A DNA stretch of 7,155 bases. It comes from Candidatus Uhrbacteria bacterium. GTDB taxonomy: Bacteria > Patescibacteriota > Patescibacteriia > UBA9934. Shown here one piece after another: positions 1-5,829 of the stretch. How positions within the stretch are numbered: position 1 is the stretch's first letter; the number at the start of each line of letters is the position of its first letter. The notes under the pieces were generated by a model, which was given only the letters and a program-made list of their open reading frames with translations, was not told where the DNA came from and made no database searches. The position numbers were made by a program, and so were the translations under genes. Where the stretch lies: assembly GCA_903891735.1 (NCBI GenBank), contig CAITFQ010000035.1, positions 1-7,155 on the forward strand. The letters are read 5' to 3'.

Positions 1-395
1 ATAGTTTGTATCTGCTCGACGTCGACGCTCAGAATCCAATCTTGCTGGCCACGACTGGCGACATTTTTGATTATGATGATAGCCATAACTTGCTAGCTTG
101 GAGTGATGGACTGGAGTTGCATACTTTTAATCTGGCGAACAGCGAACAGAAATTCATTACCCGACAAAGCAAAGCGATTATTGCCGTGGCTTGGCATAAT
201 TCTGGCCAGGCACTGTTTGTTAGCACCAATAACGACCTCAAGGCTTTCACGACGGACAACAATAATCTGGTCACTCCCCTGCTGGCTGATGCAACTATTT
301 TCTCTTTTTGGATAAATGAGGCCCGTGATACTGGTTATTTTTATGGGGAGTACGGCGGACAACAAGGATTGTTTACGATTCCCCTAACAAAATAG
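1..395 (+). CDS. C-terminal part of a beta-propeller-like protein (5' truncated)
   Basis: The frame is open to the left edge (first whole codon at position 3) and ends with TAG at 393-395, so this is the last ~131 codons of a longer gene. A TTG at 6-8 could be read as a start, but nothing resembling a ribosome site can be seen and the protein begins mid-fold. The translation shows a repeating pattern of short beta-strand segments: 'ILLATTGDIFDYD', 'LLAWSDGLELHTFNL', 'IAVAWHNSGQALFVST', 'IFSFWINEARDTGYFYG'. The W-x-x-x-G spacing is typical of WD40/TolB-like propeller blades. In Patescibacteria such C-terminal propellers often follow a membrane anchor and PEGA domains, but none of that is in the window. 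Probably extracytoplasmic; function unknown. It converges on the minus-strand membrane protein at 528-1064. Confidence 0.6.
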   Translation, partial: SLYLLDVDAQNPILLATTGDIFDYDDSHNLLAWSDGLELHTFNLANSEQKFITRQSKAIIAVAWHNSGQALFVSTNNDLKAFTTDNNNLVTPLLADATIFSFWINEARDTGYFYGEYGGQQGLFTIPLTK

Positions 396-446
396 TTCGG
401 CTATCGTCTCGTCTTCGCTGACTACCGGATCAGGCTCTAAAATCTT
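396..446. other. Short spacer between convergent genes
   Basis: No gene, clear terminator hairpin or T-tract is visible here. From 435 the sequence CTCTAAAA is shared with the left flank of the second repeat copy (3586-3593), so the repeat unit may start about 12 bp before its palindromic end. Confidence 0.4.
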
Positions 447-520
447 CGTCATTGCGAGCGCAGCAAAGCAATCTTCTGTGGGTTGCTTCGTCGATATAAA
501 ATACTCTCCTCGCAAAGACG
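447..520. repeat. REP-like palindromic repeat, copy 1
   Basis: The ends are inverted: CGTCATTGCGAG at 447-458 against CTCGCAAAGACG at 509-520, with one mismatch. An inner arm AAAGCAATC (465-473) faces GGTTGCTTCGTCG (481-493), so the element can fold as a long imperfect hairpin. A second copy at 3598-3668 shares both ends and the inner AGC-AAGCAATCTT and TTGCTTCGTCG blocks. The words GTCATTGCGAG and GAAGCAATC resemble a class of interspersed intergenic repeats I recall from many unrelated bacterial genomes. It lies between two convergent genes and ends 7 bp from the stop codon of the membrane protein gene. It carries no coding capacity. It may act as a 3' hairpin for either gene, which is inference. 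Confidence 0.75.
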
Positions 521-527
521 AAACAAA

Positions 528-1064
528 CTAGTTCAAAAACTGAAAAGTAACGAGCATGATGCCGACTTCTTGTTGGTCGGGGTGCTCCGTGCTGAGAGTA
601 AAAATGCGATTGTTGTAAGAGATGAAATAATCTTGTTGGCCGCTGACTAGAGTAAATTTGGTGGCGGGATAGCCGGCAAAAAGAAAAGTGCTTTTGGTGA
701 TGCCGGGAAGGGCCGAGTAAGTGGCGTCGACTTGGTCTAGAGTTTGGGTGGTTTCGCCGACGGTTAAGTAGGTGGTGTTGGTGAAAGGGTCGACGAAAGA
801 TACGCCGGCTGAGCCAGCAGTAGGCGTGGCCACGGTCTGCCAATCGTCAGGATAGCCCATGGACCAGATAGTGCCGCCGTAAGTCTTCCAGCCAGATTCG
901 GGGAGTAAAGGCGAGCGTAAGACCCGTTCGCCGGCCACGGATTGCAGAGCACGCAAATCCTGACTTCGATGAAGTACTAAGACGAGGGTCAACACTAAGC
1001 CCAGAGCCACGAGGAGCATTAAAATAGTAGCAGCGGGCGAAACTTGCGGTGGCCGTCGACGCAT
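528..1064 (-). CDS. Small single-pass membrane-anchored protein, extracytoplasmic beta-rich domain
   Basis: 178 aa, ATG at 1062-1064, TAG stop. A basic N-terminus (MRRRPP) precedes one hydrophobic segment at about residues 11-31 (ILMLLVALGLVLTLVLVL), giving an N-in signal anchor. The remaining ~145 residues have strand-rich sequence (WKTYGGTIWSMGYPDDWQ, VSFVDPFTNTTYLTVGE, FAGYPATKFTLVSGQQDYF, IFTLSTEH), resembling the PsbP-like/lipoprotein folds found in many small anchored bacterial proteins. That assignment is tentative. No lipobox cysteine and no catalytic motif are evident. It is the last gene of the right-to-left run, 44 bp after the rmlD stop. That gap holds two hairpins and no convincing Shine-Dalgarno, so translation may depend on structure or coupling. 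Function unknown; co-transcription with rmlBCD is plausible from spacing. Confidence 0.8.
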   Translation of the reverse strand: MRRRPPQVSPAATILMLLVALGLVLTLVLVLHRSQDLRALQSVAGERVLRSPLLPESGWKTYGGTIWSMGYPDDWQTVATPTAGSAGVSFVDPFTNTTYLTVGETTQTLDQVDATYSALPGITKSTFLFAGYPATKFTLVSGQQDYFISYNNRIFTLSTEHPDQQEVGIMLVTFQFLN

Positions 1065-1072
1065 AAGTTCGG

Positions 1073-1087
1073 GCCAGCTCAGCTGGC
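1073..1087. other. Hairpin GCCAGC-TCA-GCTGGC
   Basis: A perfect 6-bp stem with a 3-nt loop (TGA when read on the minus strand), extendable by a G-T pair. It lies 9 bp upstream of the membrane protein start codon, where a ribosome site would be expected, so it could mask translation initiation or mark a transcript end. No T-tract follows on either strand, so an ordinary intrinsic terminator is unlikely. The same stem recurs at 6723-6736 and 6967-6981. Confidence 0.6.
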
Positions 1088-1098
1088 TGGTTAATTTG

Positions 1099-1121
1099 CG
1101 ACCAAAGCTCAGCTTTGGTTG
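1099..1121. other. Hairpin enclosing the rmlD stop codon
   Basis: ACCAAAGC (1101-1108) and GCTTTGGT (1112-1119) form a perfect 8-bp stem. A G-T and a C-G pair extend it to 10 bp (1099-1121). The 3-nt loop 1109-1111 is exactly the TGA stop codon of rmlD on the minus strand. No poly-T follows, so it is not a canonical intrinsic terminator. It could stabilise the 3' end of an upstream mRNA or influence reinitiation at the next gene. Confidence 0.65.
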
Positions 1122-1972
1122 GCTACATTAAGGTACTCGGTGAGGGCGGCAGTACGAGTTCGAAGCGGTGGGAGCTTTGTATTCAGTAGCATAGCATAAG
1201 AAGGCCGAGCTGCGGGACGGGGGAAAACGCTCGCAGAAACTGGAATACGAGGCGTGGGGCTGGGTTTAATGGCGAAAATTTCTTCAGCGAACTGGTACCA
1301 GGTGACGCCCGGACCGGGGTTAACGAGATGATAGATGCCGCTTGGCGTGTTAGACGAGATTAAGCACAGAGTTTCGGCGGCAATGTCGACGGTGTAGCTC
1401 GGCATGCCTACTTCCTCATCGACGATTTTTAGTTCGGGTTTAGTCGCGGCAAGCTGGATCATTAGATCGACAAAGCCCGGCTTAGCTACGGCCGAGGTAC
1501 CCGCTGGGCCGAAGATTTTACTTAAACGAAGGATTAAATAATTAGCGCCGGAATTAATGACGAACTGCTCCCCCGCTACTTTGGTCTCGCCGTATTTGGA
1601 AATTGGAGCGGTGGCGTCGTCCTCCTTGTAACCATCGACCTGAGTACCAGCGAAAACGTAGTCCGTGCTGTAGTGAACTATTAGTGCATCGATTTTCAAG
1701 CCAGCGTCGGCTAAGTATTTGGGGCCGAGAGCGTTGATGGCGTAAGCGATGGGGTAAATGGCCTCGTCCTCGATTTTGTCGACGAAGTTGTAAGCAGCGC
1801 CGTTGACGATGACGTCCGGTCGAGCTTCGATTACGAATTTATGCACGGCAGCCTCATCGGTGATGTCGAGTTCTTCGCGTTCGGTGGCGATGACTTCATG
1901 ACCGGCGGATTTAAAAATCGATAGTAGTTGTGAGCCGAGATTGCCGCGTGCGCCAGTGAGTAATATTTTCAT
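1109..1972 (-). CDS. rmlD: dTDP-4-dehydrorhamnose reductase RmlD
   Basis: 287 aa, normal length for the family. It carries out the last step of dTDP-L-rhamnose synthesis, the NAD(P)H-dependent reduction of dTDP-4-dehydro-L-rhamnose, in the cytoplasm. Visible features of the extended short-chain dehydrogenase fold are the N-terminal Rossmann motif TGARGNLG (residues 6-13, G-x-x-G-x-x-G), NGAAYNFVDKIE (58-69, the family NAAAYTxVDxxE block), the active-site serine/threonine stretch HYSTDYVF (100-107) and the catalytic pair Y127/K131 in KYGETK. The C-terminal half has GIYHLVNPG, typical of RmlD. The gene follows rmlC after 23 bp, with AAGGA about 10 nt before the ATG at 1970-1972. Its TGA stop sits in a hairpin loop. 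Cofactor preference cannot be read from the sequence. Confidence 0.95.
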   Translation of the reverse strand: MKILLTGARGNLGSQLLSIFKSAGHEVIATEREELDITDEAAVHKFVIEARPDVIVNGAAYNFVDKIEDEAIYPIAYAINALGPKYLADAGLKIDALIVHYSTDYVFAGTQVDGYKEDDATAPISKYGETKVAGEQFVINSGANYLILRLSKIFGPAGTSAVAKPGFVDLMIQLAATKPELKIVDEEVGMPSYTVDIAAETLCLISSNTPSGIYHLVNPGPGVTWYQFAEEIFAIKPSPTPRIPVSASVFPRPAARPSYAMLLNTKLPPLRTRTAALTEYLNVANQS

Positions 1973-1995
1973 ACGAGACTCGTCCTTGGTACTTT

Positions 1996-2544
1996 TTAAA
2001 ATGGTAAATCGAGGCTCGAGAAGGCGGGAGCGGCAGCATCGCGAGGTGAGAGCAGAGGGGCCTGACCGTCGATGAGGGGCCAGGCGACGTTAAAGGCAGG
2101 ATCGTTCCAGGCGACGTTGCCGTCCCCTGCTTTGTCGTAAGTCTCCGTGCATTTGTAGATGACGTCGCAATCGGTCAGGGCGTAGAAGCCGTGGGCGATG
2201 CCGGGCGGTAACCACAACATCTTATTGTCAGTAGCTGAGAGCTCCAGACCGAACCACTGTTTGTAGGTGGACGAATTTTTACGGAGGTCAACGGCGACGT
2301 CGAAAATGCGACCACGACTGCAACGGACGAGTTTGCCCATGGCCTTGGGTGGGAGCTGGAAGTGCAAGCCGCGGAGCACGCCAGCAATCGATGACGACTG
2401 GTTGTCTTGGTTGAAGACAGTAGGTAAACCGAGCGCTGCGAATTTGTCTGCATTAAAAGATTCAAAAAACACCCCGCGATCGTCGGTAAACACGTCGGGC
2501 GTGATGATGACAACGTCGTTGATGGATGTTTGTTCGATTTTCAT
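1996..2544 (-). CDS. rmlC: dTDP-4-dehydrorhamnose 3,5-epimerase RmlC
   Basis: 182 aa from the ATG at 2542-2544. It epimerises C3 and C5 of dTDP-4-dehydro-6-deoxyglucose to give the substrate of RmlD; the family is a cupin dimer and cytoplasmic. The sequence shows the family order: start MKIEQTSINDVVIITPDVF, DDRGVFFESFN (21-31), NQDNQSSS, GVLRGLHFQ with the catalytic base H61, K71 in GKLVRC, the cupin block WLPPGIAHGF (111-120), Y130 in VIYKCTETY, WNDP and a late SPRDAAAP with D169. All expected catalytic positions are present. The frame stays open to a TTG at 2580, inside the end of rmlB, but that start would add 12 residues not seen in the family, so the ATG is preferred. The start lies 25 bp after the rmlB stop with only a weak AGGT-type ribosome site. 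Confidence 0.95.
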   Translation of the reverse strand: MKIEQTSINDVVIITPDVFTDDRGVFFESFNADKFAALGLPTVFNQDNQSSSIAGVLRGLHFQLPPKAMGKLVRCSRGRIFDVAVDLRKNSSTYKQWFGLELSATDNKMLWLPPGIAHGFYALTDCDVIYKCTETYDKAGDGNVAWNDPAFNVAWPLIDGQAPLLSPRDAAAPAFSSLDLPF

Positions 2545-2569
2545 AAATTCACGATTCACGACCTGACCC

Positions 2570-3574
2570 CTAAGTTCCAAACTGCTGTTTATGCCATGAC
2601 CGGTAAATCGAACTATCTTTGATTGGTCGCCACCAAGCCTCGTTCTTGCGGTACCATTCTACCATATCGCGCAGGCCGTCCTCGAACGATTGACGTTGTG
2701 ACCAGCCGAGTTCGCGGGTGATTTTGCTGTGGTCGATGGCGTAGCGCTTGTCTTGGCCGGGACGGTCGTTCAAATAAACCAGCATGGAGTCGCTGAGACC
2801 CATGACGCGGAGTAATGTTTTCGCGGTGTCGAGCACGGAGAATTCGGCGTTGCCGCCCATCATGTAGGTTTCGCCAATAACGCCGCGCTCGAGGATAGCG
2901 AGAACACCAGCCCCGTGGTCGCGAGCATGAATCCAGTCGCGGACTTGGCTGCCGTCGCCGTGAATGGTGATCGGTTTGCTTTCGAGTAAGTTGGTGATGG
3001 CGATGCTCAAGAATTTTTCGGGGTACAAGTACGGACCGTAATTATTCGTACAGTTCGATATCGTTGCTCGCAAACCGTGAGTGTCGATGGCGGCACGGAC
3101 CAAGTGATCCGCGGCGGCTTTGGTGGCGCTGTACGGGTTGCGTGGCGAGTACGGAGTTGATTCAGTAAATTTGGGATCGGTCGAATTCAGTGAACCGAAA
3201 ACTTCGTCCGTGCTAACTTGGTGAAAGCGCTTGCCGTACTTAACACAAGCGTCGATCAAGCGTTGGGTGCCGAGGACGTTGGTCATGATGAATGGTTCGA
3301 CGTCGACGATACTGCGATCAACGTGGGTTTCCGCGGCGAAGTTAATGACAGCGTCGACGGATGAGACGAGGCTGTCGACCAACTCGCGGTTGGTGATGGA
3401 GCCGTAACAAAATTTGTAACGCGGATGAATTTGGAAATCGAGCGTGGTCGTCAAGTTGCCGGCGTAGGTTAAGGCATCCAAGTTGACGATATCCCAATCA
3501 GGTCGCTCGGCTAAAACCGTGCGAATAAAATGCGACCCGATAAAACCGCAACCACCAGTAACAAGTAATTTCAT
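2570..3574 (-). CDS. rmlB: dTDP-glucose 4,6-dehydratase RmlB
   Basis: 334 aa, close to the usual 330-360. It converts dTDP-glucose to dTDP-4-dehydro-6-deoxyglucose using bound NAD+. It is the second step of the rhamnose pathway and also feeds other deoxysugars. Key features: Rossmann motif TGGCGFIG (6-13), ALTYAGN (34-40), NFAAETHVDRSI (78-89), the catalytic triad region STDEVFGS with T122, D123 and E124, the catalytic Y148/K152 in YSATK, NNYGPY (177-182), and HGDGSQVRDW (205-214) for nucleotide-sugar binding. The ATG at 3572-3574 opens directly on MKLLVTGG, so the start is secure. The ribosome site is weak (AGAG about 11 nt upstream). The leader contains the second REP-like repeat. It is the first rml gene in transcription order. 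Confidence 0.97.
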   Translation of the reverse strand: MKLLVTGGCGFIGSHFIRTVLAERPDWDIVNLDALTYAGNLTTTLDFQIHPRYKFCYGSITNRELVDSLVSSVDAVINFAAETHVDRSIVDVEPFIMTNVLGTQRLIDACVKYGKRFHQVSTDEVFGSLNSTDPKFTESTPYSPRNPYSATKAAADHLVRAAIDTHGLRATISNCTNNYGPYLYPEKFLSIAITNLLESKPITIHGDGSQVRDWIHARDHGAGVLAILERGVIGETYMMGGNAEFSVLDTAKTLLRVMGLSDSMLVYLNDRPGQDKRYAIDHSKITRELGWSQRQSFEDGLRDMVEWYRKNEAWWRPIKDSSIYRSWHKQQFGT

Positions 3575-3597
3575 AATAAACGAGTCTCTAAAACTTT

Positions 3598-3668
3598 CGT
3601 CATTGCGAGCTTCAGCGAAGCAATCTTGGCCTAGATTGCTTCGTCGGTCGAGCCTCCTCGCAAAGACA
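3598..3668. repeat. REP-like palindromic repeat, copy 2
   Basis: Same orientation as copy 1. The ends CGTCATTGCGAG (3598-3609) and CTCGCAAAGAC (3657-3667) are inverted with one mismatch. The inner arms GAAGCAATCT (3617-3626) and AGATTGCTTC (3633-3642) are a perfect 10-bp stem around a 6-nt loop, better preserved than in copy 1. The left flank CTCTAAAA (3586-3593) is shared with copy 1. It occupies most of the 113-bp gap between the adenylyltransferase-like gene and rmlB, so it forms part of the rmlB leader if these are co-transcribed. It may lower read-through or protect mRNA, which is inference. Confidence 0.8.
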
Positions 3669-3687
3669 AGAATTACTGAACTGGACT

Positions 3688-4158
3688 TTACTTGGCGGCC
3701 ATCAAAACGTCAATTGCCCCAGCTGGAATGTGTTTACGCCAGGCACTGTCACCAGCCGCTTTCTTGGCGCGGATGTCGTCGCTGCTGATGCCGGGCACGG
3801 GTACGATTTTTTTGGTTTGGACGCCCAGGGCTTCGAATACGGCGCGGACTTCATCACGTCCGCTCCAGATATATGGCTCGCTGCCGCCGACTTCGTCGAG
3901 GACGCGCTTAGCCCAGGCCTGGTCTTCCCCACCGTCACGGACAACTAGAATGCTGGCGTCCATAATATCTCGAGCAAGCAAGGCGGCGCTGATCATTTCG
4001 CGGCGTTGCTCCACGGTGTAGGGCGCATCGGGTGTCAGTTTGCCCTCGTCGCAGATGACAATGCTAACGTTGCCGCAGGTTTTAATCATGCCTTGCACGA
4101 CCATCAGGTGGCCTTCGTGAAAAGGTTGGAAGCGACCAGGAAAAATACAGGTGGACAT
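3688..4158 (-). CDS. NMN adenylyltransferase-like nucleotidyltransferase (NadM-type)
   Basis: 156 aa. The N-terminal FPGRFQPFHEGHL (6-18) contains the H-x-G-H signature of HIGH-superfamily nucleotidyltransferases. GRFQPFHxGH is the form typical of archaeal-type NMN adenylyltransferases, which make NAD+ from NMN and ATP. YTVEQRREMI (47-56), YIWSGRDEV (96-104) and the C-terminal ISSDDIRAKKAAGDSAW (124-140) with HIPAGAIDVL match the family's second nucleotide-binding block; the usual IS-G/S-T-x-I-R threonine is aspartate here. Length is slightly under the archaeal ~170. Other nucleotide substrates (cytidylyltransferase or pantetheine-phosphate type) cannot be excluded. Its ATG lies 1 nt after the DUF362 stop (TAATATG on the minus strand), indicating translational coupling. 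rmlB follows after 113 bp. Confidence 0.75.
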   Translation of the reverse strand: MSTCIFPGRFQPFHEGHLMVVQGMIKTCGNVSIVICDEGKLTPDAPYTVEQRREMISAALLARDIMDASILVVRDGGEDQAWAKRVLDEVGGSEPYIWSGRDEVRAVFEALGVQTKKIVPVPGISSDDIRAKKAAGDSAWRKHIPAGAIDVLMAAK

Positions 4159-4159
4159 A

Positions 4160-5044
4160 TTAGGCTCTTAAGAATGATCGTCGCAGTTGCTCAACTTGCA
4201 GCGGCGGGACGTCGATCTTGCTCATGTCGCTGACGCCGAGTCCCTGCTCGTTACATTTTACCAGATAATCGAGAGAGGCGGGATCGAAGCCCATTAAGGT
4301 GGCGGCGACGGCGTCGACGGCGATTGGGTCGAGGCCGGCCAGGACTAGGTTCATAGCGACTGGCGTGCCATCAACGGGGCCTGCACCTTCCATGGCCAGG
4401 ATGCCGTCGATGATGGCGAGATGACAGGGCAACTCGGCGTAGAGGTTGGCGACACTGGCGTGAGTGGCGGCGGTGCCTTCGTTTTGCAACCAGGGGAAAC
4501 GCGCCCAAACACGGCCGTGGGTGCCGACGCGTGGCGGAACGAGCCAGGTGCCGAGCGTCCAGTTGCTGACAGCTAGGCCGACGCCAAGATCGCGATTGGT
4601 TTTCATCGGTGCTAACGATATTCTGAGGTCGCAGTCGCTGGCGATTTTGGAGCGACGAATTTCTTGTAAGCTGCCGTCAGCGCGGACGGTGTGACCGACA
4701 ATAGCGTCATCAGCGTTGAGATCGACGAGCGTGATGCGTTCATATTCTTCCGGCAGACGTTCGTAACCAAAGTTAACGAAGGCTGGACCAGTGCCGTAAT
4801 GGGCGGCGTCGCCAATGAGGATGTCAGCGCGCGAATACTGACGCAGTTCGTCGAGCAGCCCGCGGACGGCGTCGACGTGGGTAGCGGCTAGTGGCAGATT
4901 ATAATGCTCGAGATTTACTTTAATAAAGATGCGCTTGGCGGCTTTGACCAAGTCGACGAAGTTCGGCCCCAAACCGTGCACGGCGTCCCGCACCACGCGA
5001 CGGCGATTGTCCCCTTCCACCAGTACTACATGCGGCATATCCAT
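4160..5044 (-). CDS. DUF362 domain-containing protein
   Basis: 294 aa from the preferred ATG at 5042-5044. DUF362 is a widespread family of mostly unknown function, often fused to or found with iron-sulfur domains. Family features: start VVLVEGDNRRRVVRDAV (6-22), IKVNLEHY (41-48), ATHVDAVRGLLDEL (54-67), MKTN (147-150), DGILAMEGAGPVDGTP (213-228), LAGLDPIAVDAVAATLMGF (235-253) and the late GLG (268-270). The frame extends 20 codons to an ATG at 5104, but that extension lacks conserved sequence and contains a palindrome, so the shorter start is preferred. Only three cysteines (about 138, 207 and 264) are present and none forms a CxxCxxC cluster, so this version has no ferredoxin domain. No signal peptide or membrane segment is seen; likely cytoplasmic. 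It is coupled to the next gene. Role unknown. Confidence 0.85.
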   Translation of the reverse strand: MDMPHVVLVEGDNRRRVVRDAVHGLGPNFVDLVKAAKRIFIKVNLEHYNLPLAATHVDAVRGLLDELRQYSRADILIGDAAHYGTGPAFVNFGYERLPEEYERITLVDLNADDAIVGHTVRADGSLQEIRRSKIASDCDLRISLAPMKTNRDLGVGLAVSNWTLGTWLVPPRVGTHGRVWARFPWLQNEGTAATHASVANLYAELPCHLAIIDGILAMEGAGPVDGTPVAMNLVLAGLDPIAVDAVAATLMGFDPASLDYLVKCNEQGLGVSDMSKIDVPPLQVEQLRRSFLRA

Positions 5045-5048
5045 AATG

Positions 5049-5068
5049 AGCCCATGGTACCGTGGGCT
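5049..5068. promoter_or_regulatory. Palindrome just upstream of the DUF362 start
   Basis: AGCCCATGGTACCGTGGGCT is self-complementary except for one pair (T5055/G5062). It ends 4 bp before the preferred ATG of the DUF362 gene. As DNA it resembles a dimeric repressor operator. As RNA it could form a 6-bp AGCCCA/TGGGCT stem over the ribosome-binding region. Only position and symmetry support a regulatory role. Confidence 0.4.
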
Positions 5069-5153
5069 GGGATTTGGGGCAATAACCCGGCTAAGCCGAA
5101 GCATTTGGCGGTAGACATTTGCCGAACTTGTCGGTAAGCTAAGCTTGGTTCAC

Positions 5154-5158
5154 AGGAG
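5154..5158 (+). promoter_or_regulatory. Shine-Dalgarno site AGGAG
   Basis: AGGAG lies 5 nt before the ATG at 5164, the clearest ribosome-binding site in the window, and it fixes the start of the 195-aa gene. A weak sigma70-like pair may sit upstream (TAGACA 5112-5117, 17 bp, TAAGCT 5135-5140), but the -10 match is poor. Confidence 0.7.
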
Positions 5159-5163
5159 TAACC

Positions 5164-5751
5164 ATGCCCGACACCGTCAACGCCGATCCCCCGTCCTTTC
5201 GCGCCCAACTGCTCCACCTCGCCGACGTCGCCGCCATGAAGTACAGTGGCCTGCCTGAGGGCGTAATCCTCGGCTACGGCACGGCCATGCTCTACCAGAC
5301 CGTGCTGACGGCCTTGCTGGTGGCCGAGTCTGAGGACGCCCCCACTACTCGGGGCAGCACCCGTTGGCTCCGCGTGGCCAAGGGTGAGATCAGCTTCAAG
5401 TTCGGTCAAGGGCCAGTCCGCATCCCCAACAACGGCCGACGTGGTGGTTCGCTACTGGCCAACTGCCTGAAGTTTGACCCGCTGCTGCGTGCTCTCTTCG
5501 TCGACCACCACGCCGAGGACATCATCGCCGCAGAGAGCACCATCGACCAGGAGGAGGGACCGGTGCTCGTCGTTTTCAAAGAACCACCGCCCTGGCTGTG
5601 GGTCAACGGCGATCGCTGGGCCGCGCTGGTGGCGGCGGGCAACGAGATTGATCGTCTGGCTGATCTGCCAAGCATCAACTCACATGATTTGCACCAGGCC
5701 ATGCAACGCCGCATCCTCAGCGAACTGCTCGACCTGTACGAGCCGAAGTAA
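5164..5751 (+). CDS. Hypothetical protein, 195 aa
   Basis: I do not recognise this protein. The start is well supported by AGGAG at 5154-5158, and the gene ends with TAA before a probable terminator. An amphipathic, fairly hydrophobic stretch spans residues 30-55 (GVILGYGTAMLYQTVLTALLVAE); it contains G, Q and T and is more likely a buried helix than a membrane span. A basic patch follows (WLRVAKGEISFKFGQGPVRIPNNGRRGG, about 68-95), then an acidic helical part, a beta-like PVLVVFKEPPPWLWVNGDRW segment (133-152) and a helical C-terminus. No signal peptide, catalytic motif or metal-binding cysteines are seen, and it is probably a soluble cytoplasmic protein. Codons are strongly C-ending (GCC, GAC, CTC, CGC), richer in GC than the flanking genes. 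It is divergent from DUF362 and convergent with the 249-aa gene, so it seems to be a single-gene unit. Confidence 0.8.
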   Translation: MPDTVNADPPSFRAQLLHLADVAAMKYSGLPEGVILGYGTAMLYQTVLTALLVAESEDAPTTRGSTRWLRVAKGEISFKFGQGPVRIPNNGRRGGSLLANCLKFDPLLRALFVDHHAEDIIAAESTIDQEEGPVLVVFKEPPPWLWVNGDRWAALVAAGNEIDRLADLPSINSHDLHQAMQRRILSELLDLYEPK

Positions 5752-5785
5752 CCGTAGGCCAACTGCCCACGTCCGCGTCGACCAG

Positions 5786-5829
5786 GCCCCACTCTCGGGC
5801 GCTCGTCGTCCGGAGCGTGGGCTTTGTTT
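5786..5829 (+). terminator. Probable rho-independent terminator of the 195-aa gene
   Basis: A GC-rich imperfect hairpin pairs GCCCCAC (5786-5792) with GTGGGC (5817-5822), with an inner CGCTC/GAGCG or CTC-CGG/CCG-GAG pairing, and is followed by TTTGTTTA (5823-5830). It begins about 35 bp after the stop codon and abuts the stop of the convergent 249-aa gene. The short interrupted T-run and bulged stem keep confidence moderate. Confidence 0.55.

Noticed and set aside
430..843. Minus-strand frame of 137 codons overlapping the membrane protein gene
   Set aside because: It reads out of frame through the anchored protein and the REP-like repeat, with H/R-rich, low-complexity translation typical of a shadow frame.
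2545..2580. Longer rmlC start at TTG 2580
   Set aside because: It adds 12 residues without family similarity and overlaps rmlB; the ATG at 2544 begins at the usual RmlC N-terminus.
447..3668. Interpreting the two repeats as a CRISPR array or composite transposon
   Set aside because: Only two copies 3 kb apart, each internally palindromic, with no spacers, no transposase and no visible target-site duplication.
3483..3788. Plus-strand frame spanning the rmlB start, repeat copy 2 and the adenylyltransferase end
   Set aside because: It is antisense to two well-supported genes and partly encoded by the repeat, with no ribosome site.
5045..5104. Longer DUF362 start at ATG 5104
   Set aside because: The 20 extra residues do not resemble the family start, no ribosome site precedes the ATG, and the segment contains an operator-like palindrome.
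5752..5785. Second hairpin or small gene between the two convergent hypotheticals
   Set aside because: Only short, weak complementarities before the terminator stem; no start codon with a ribosome site.
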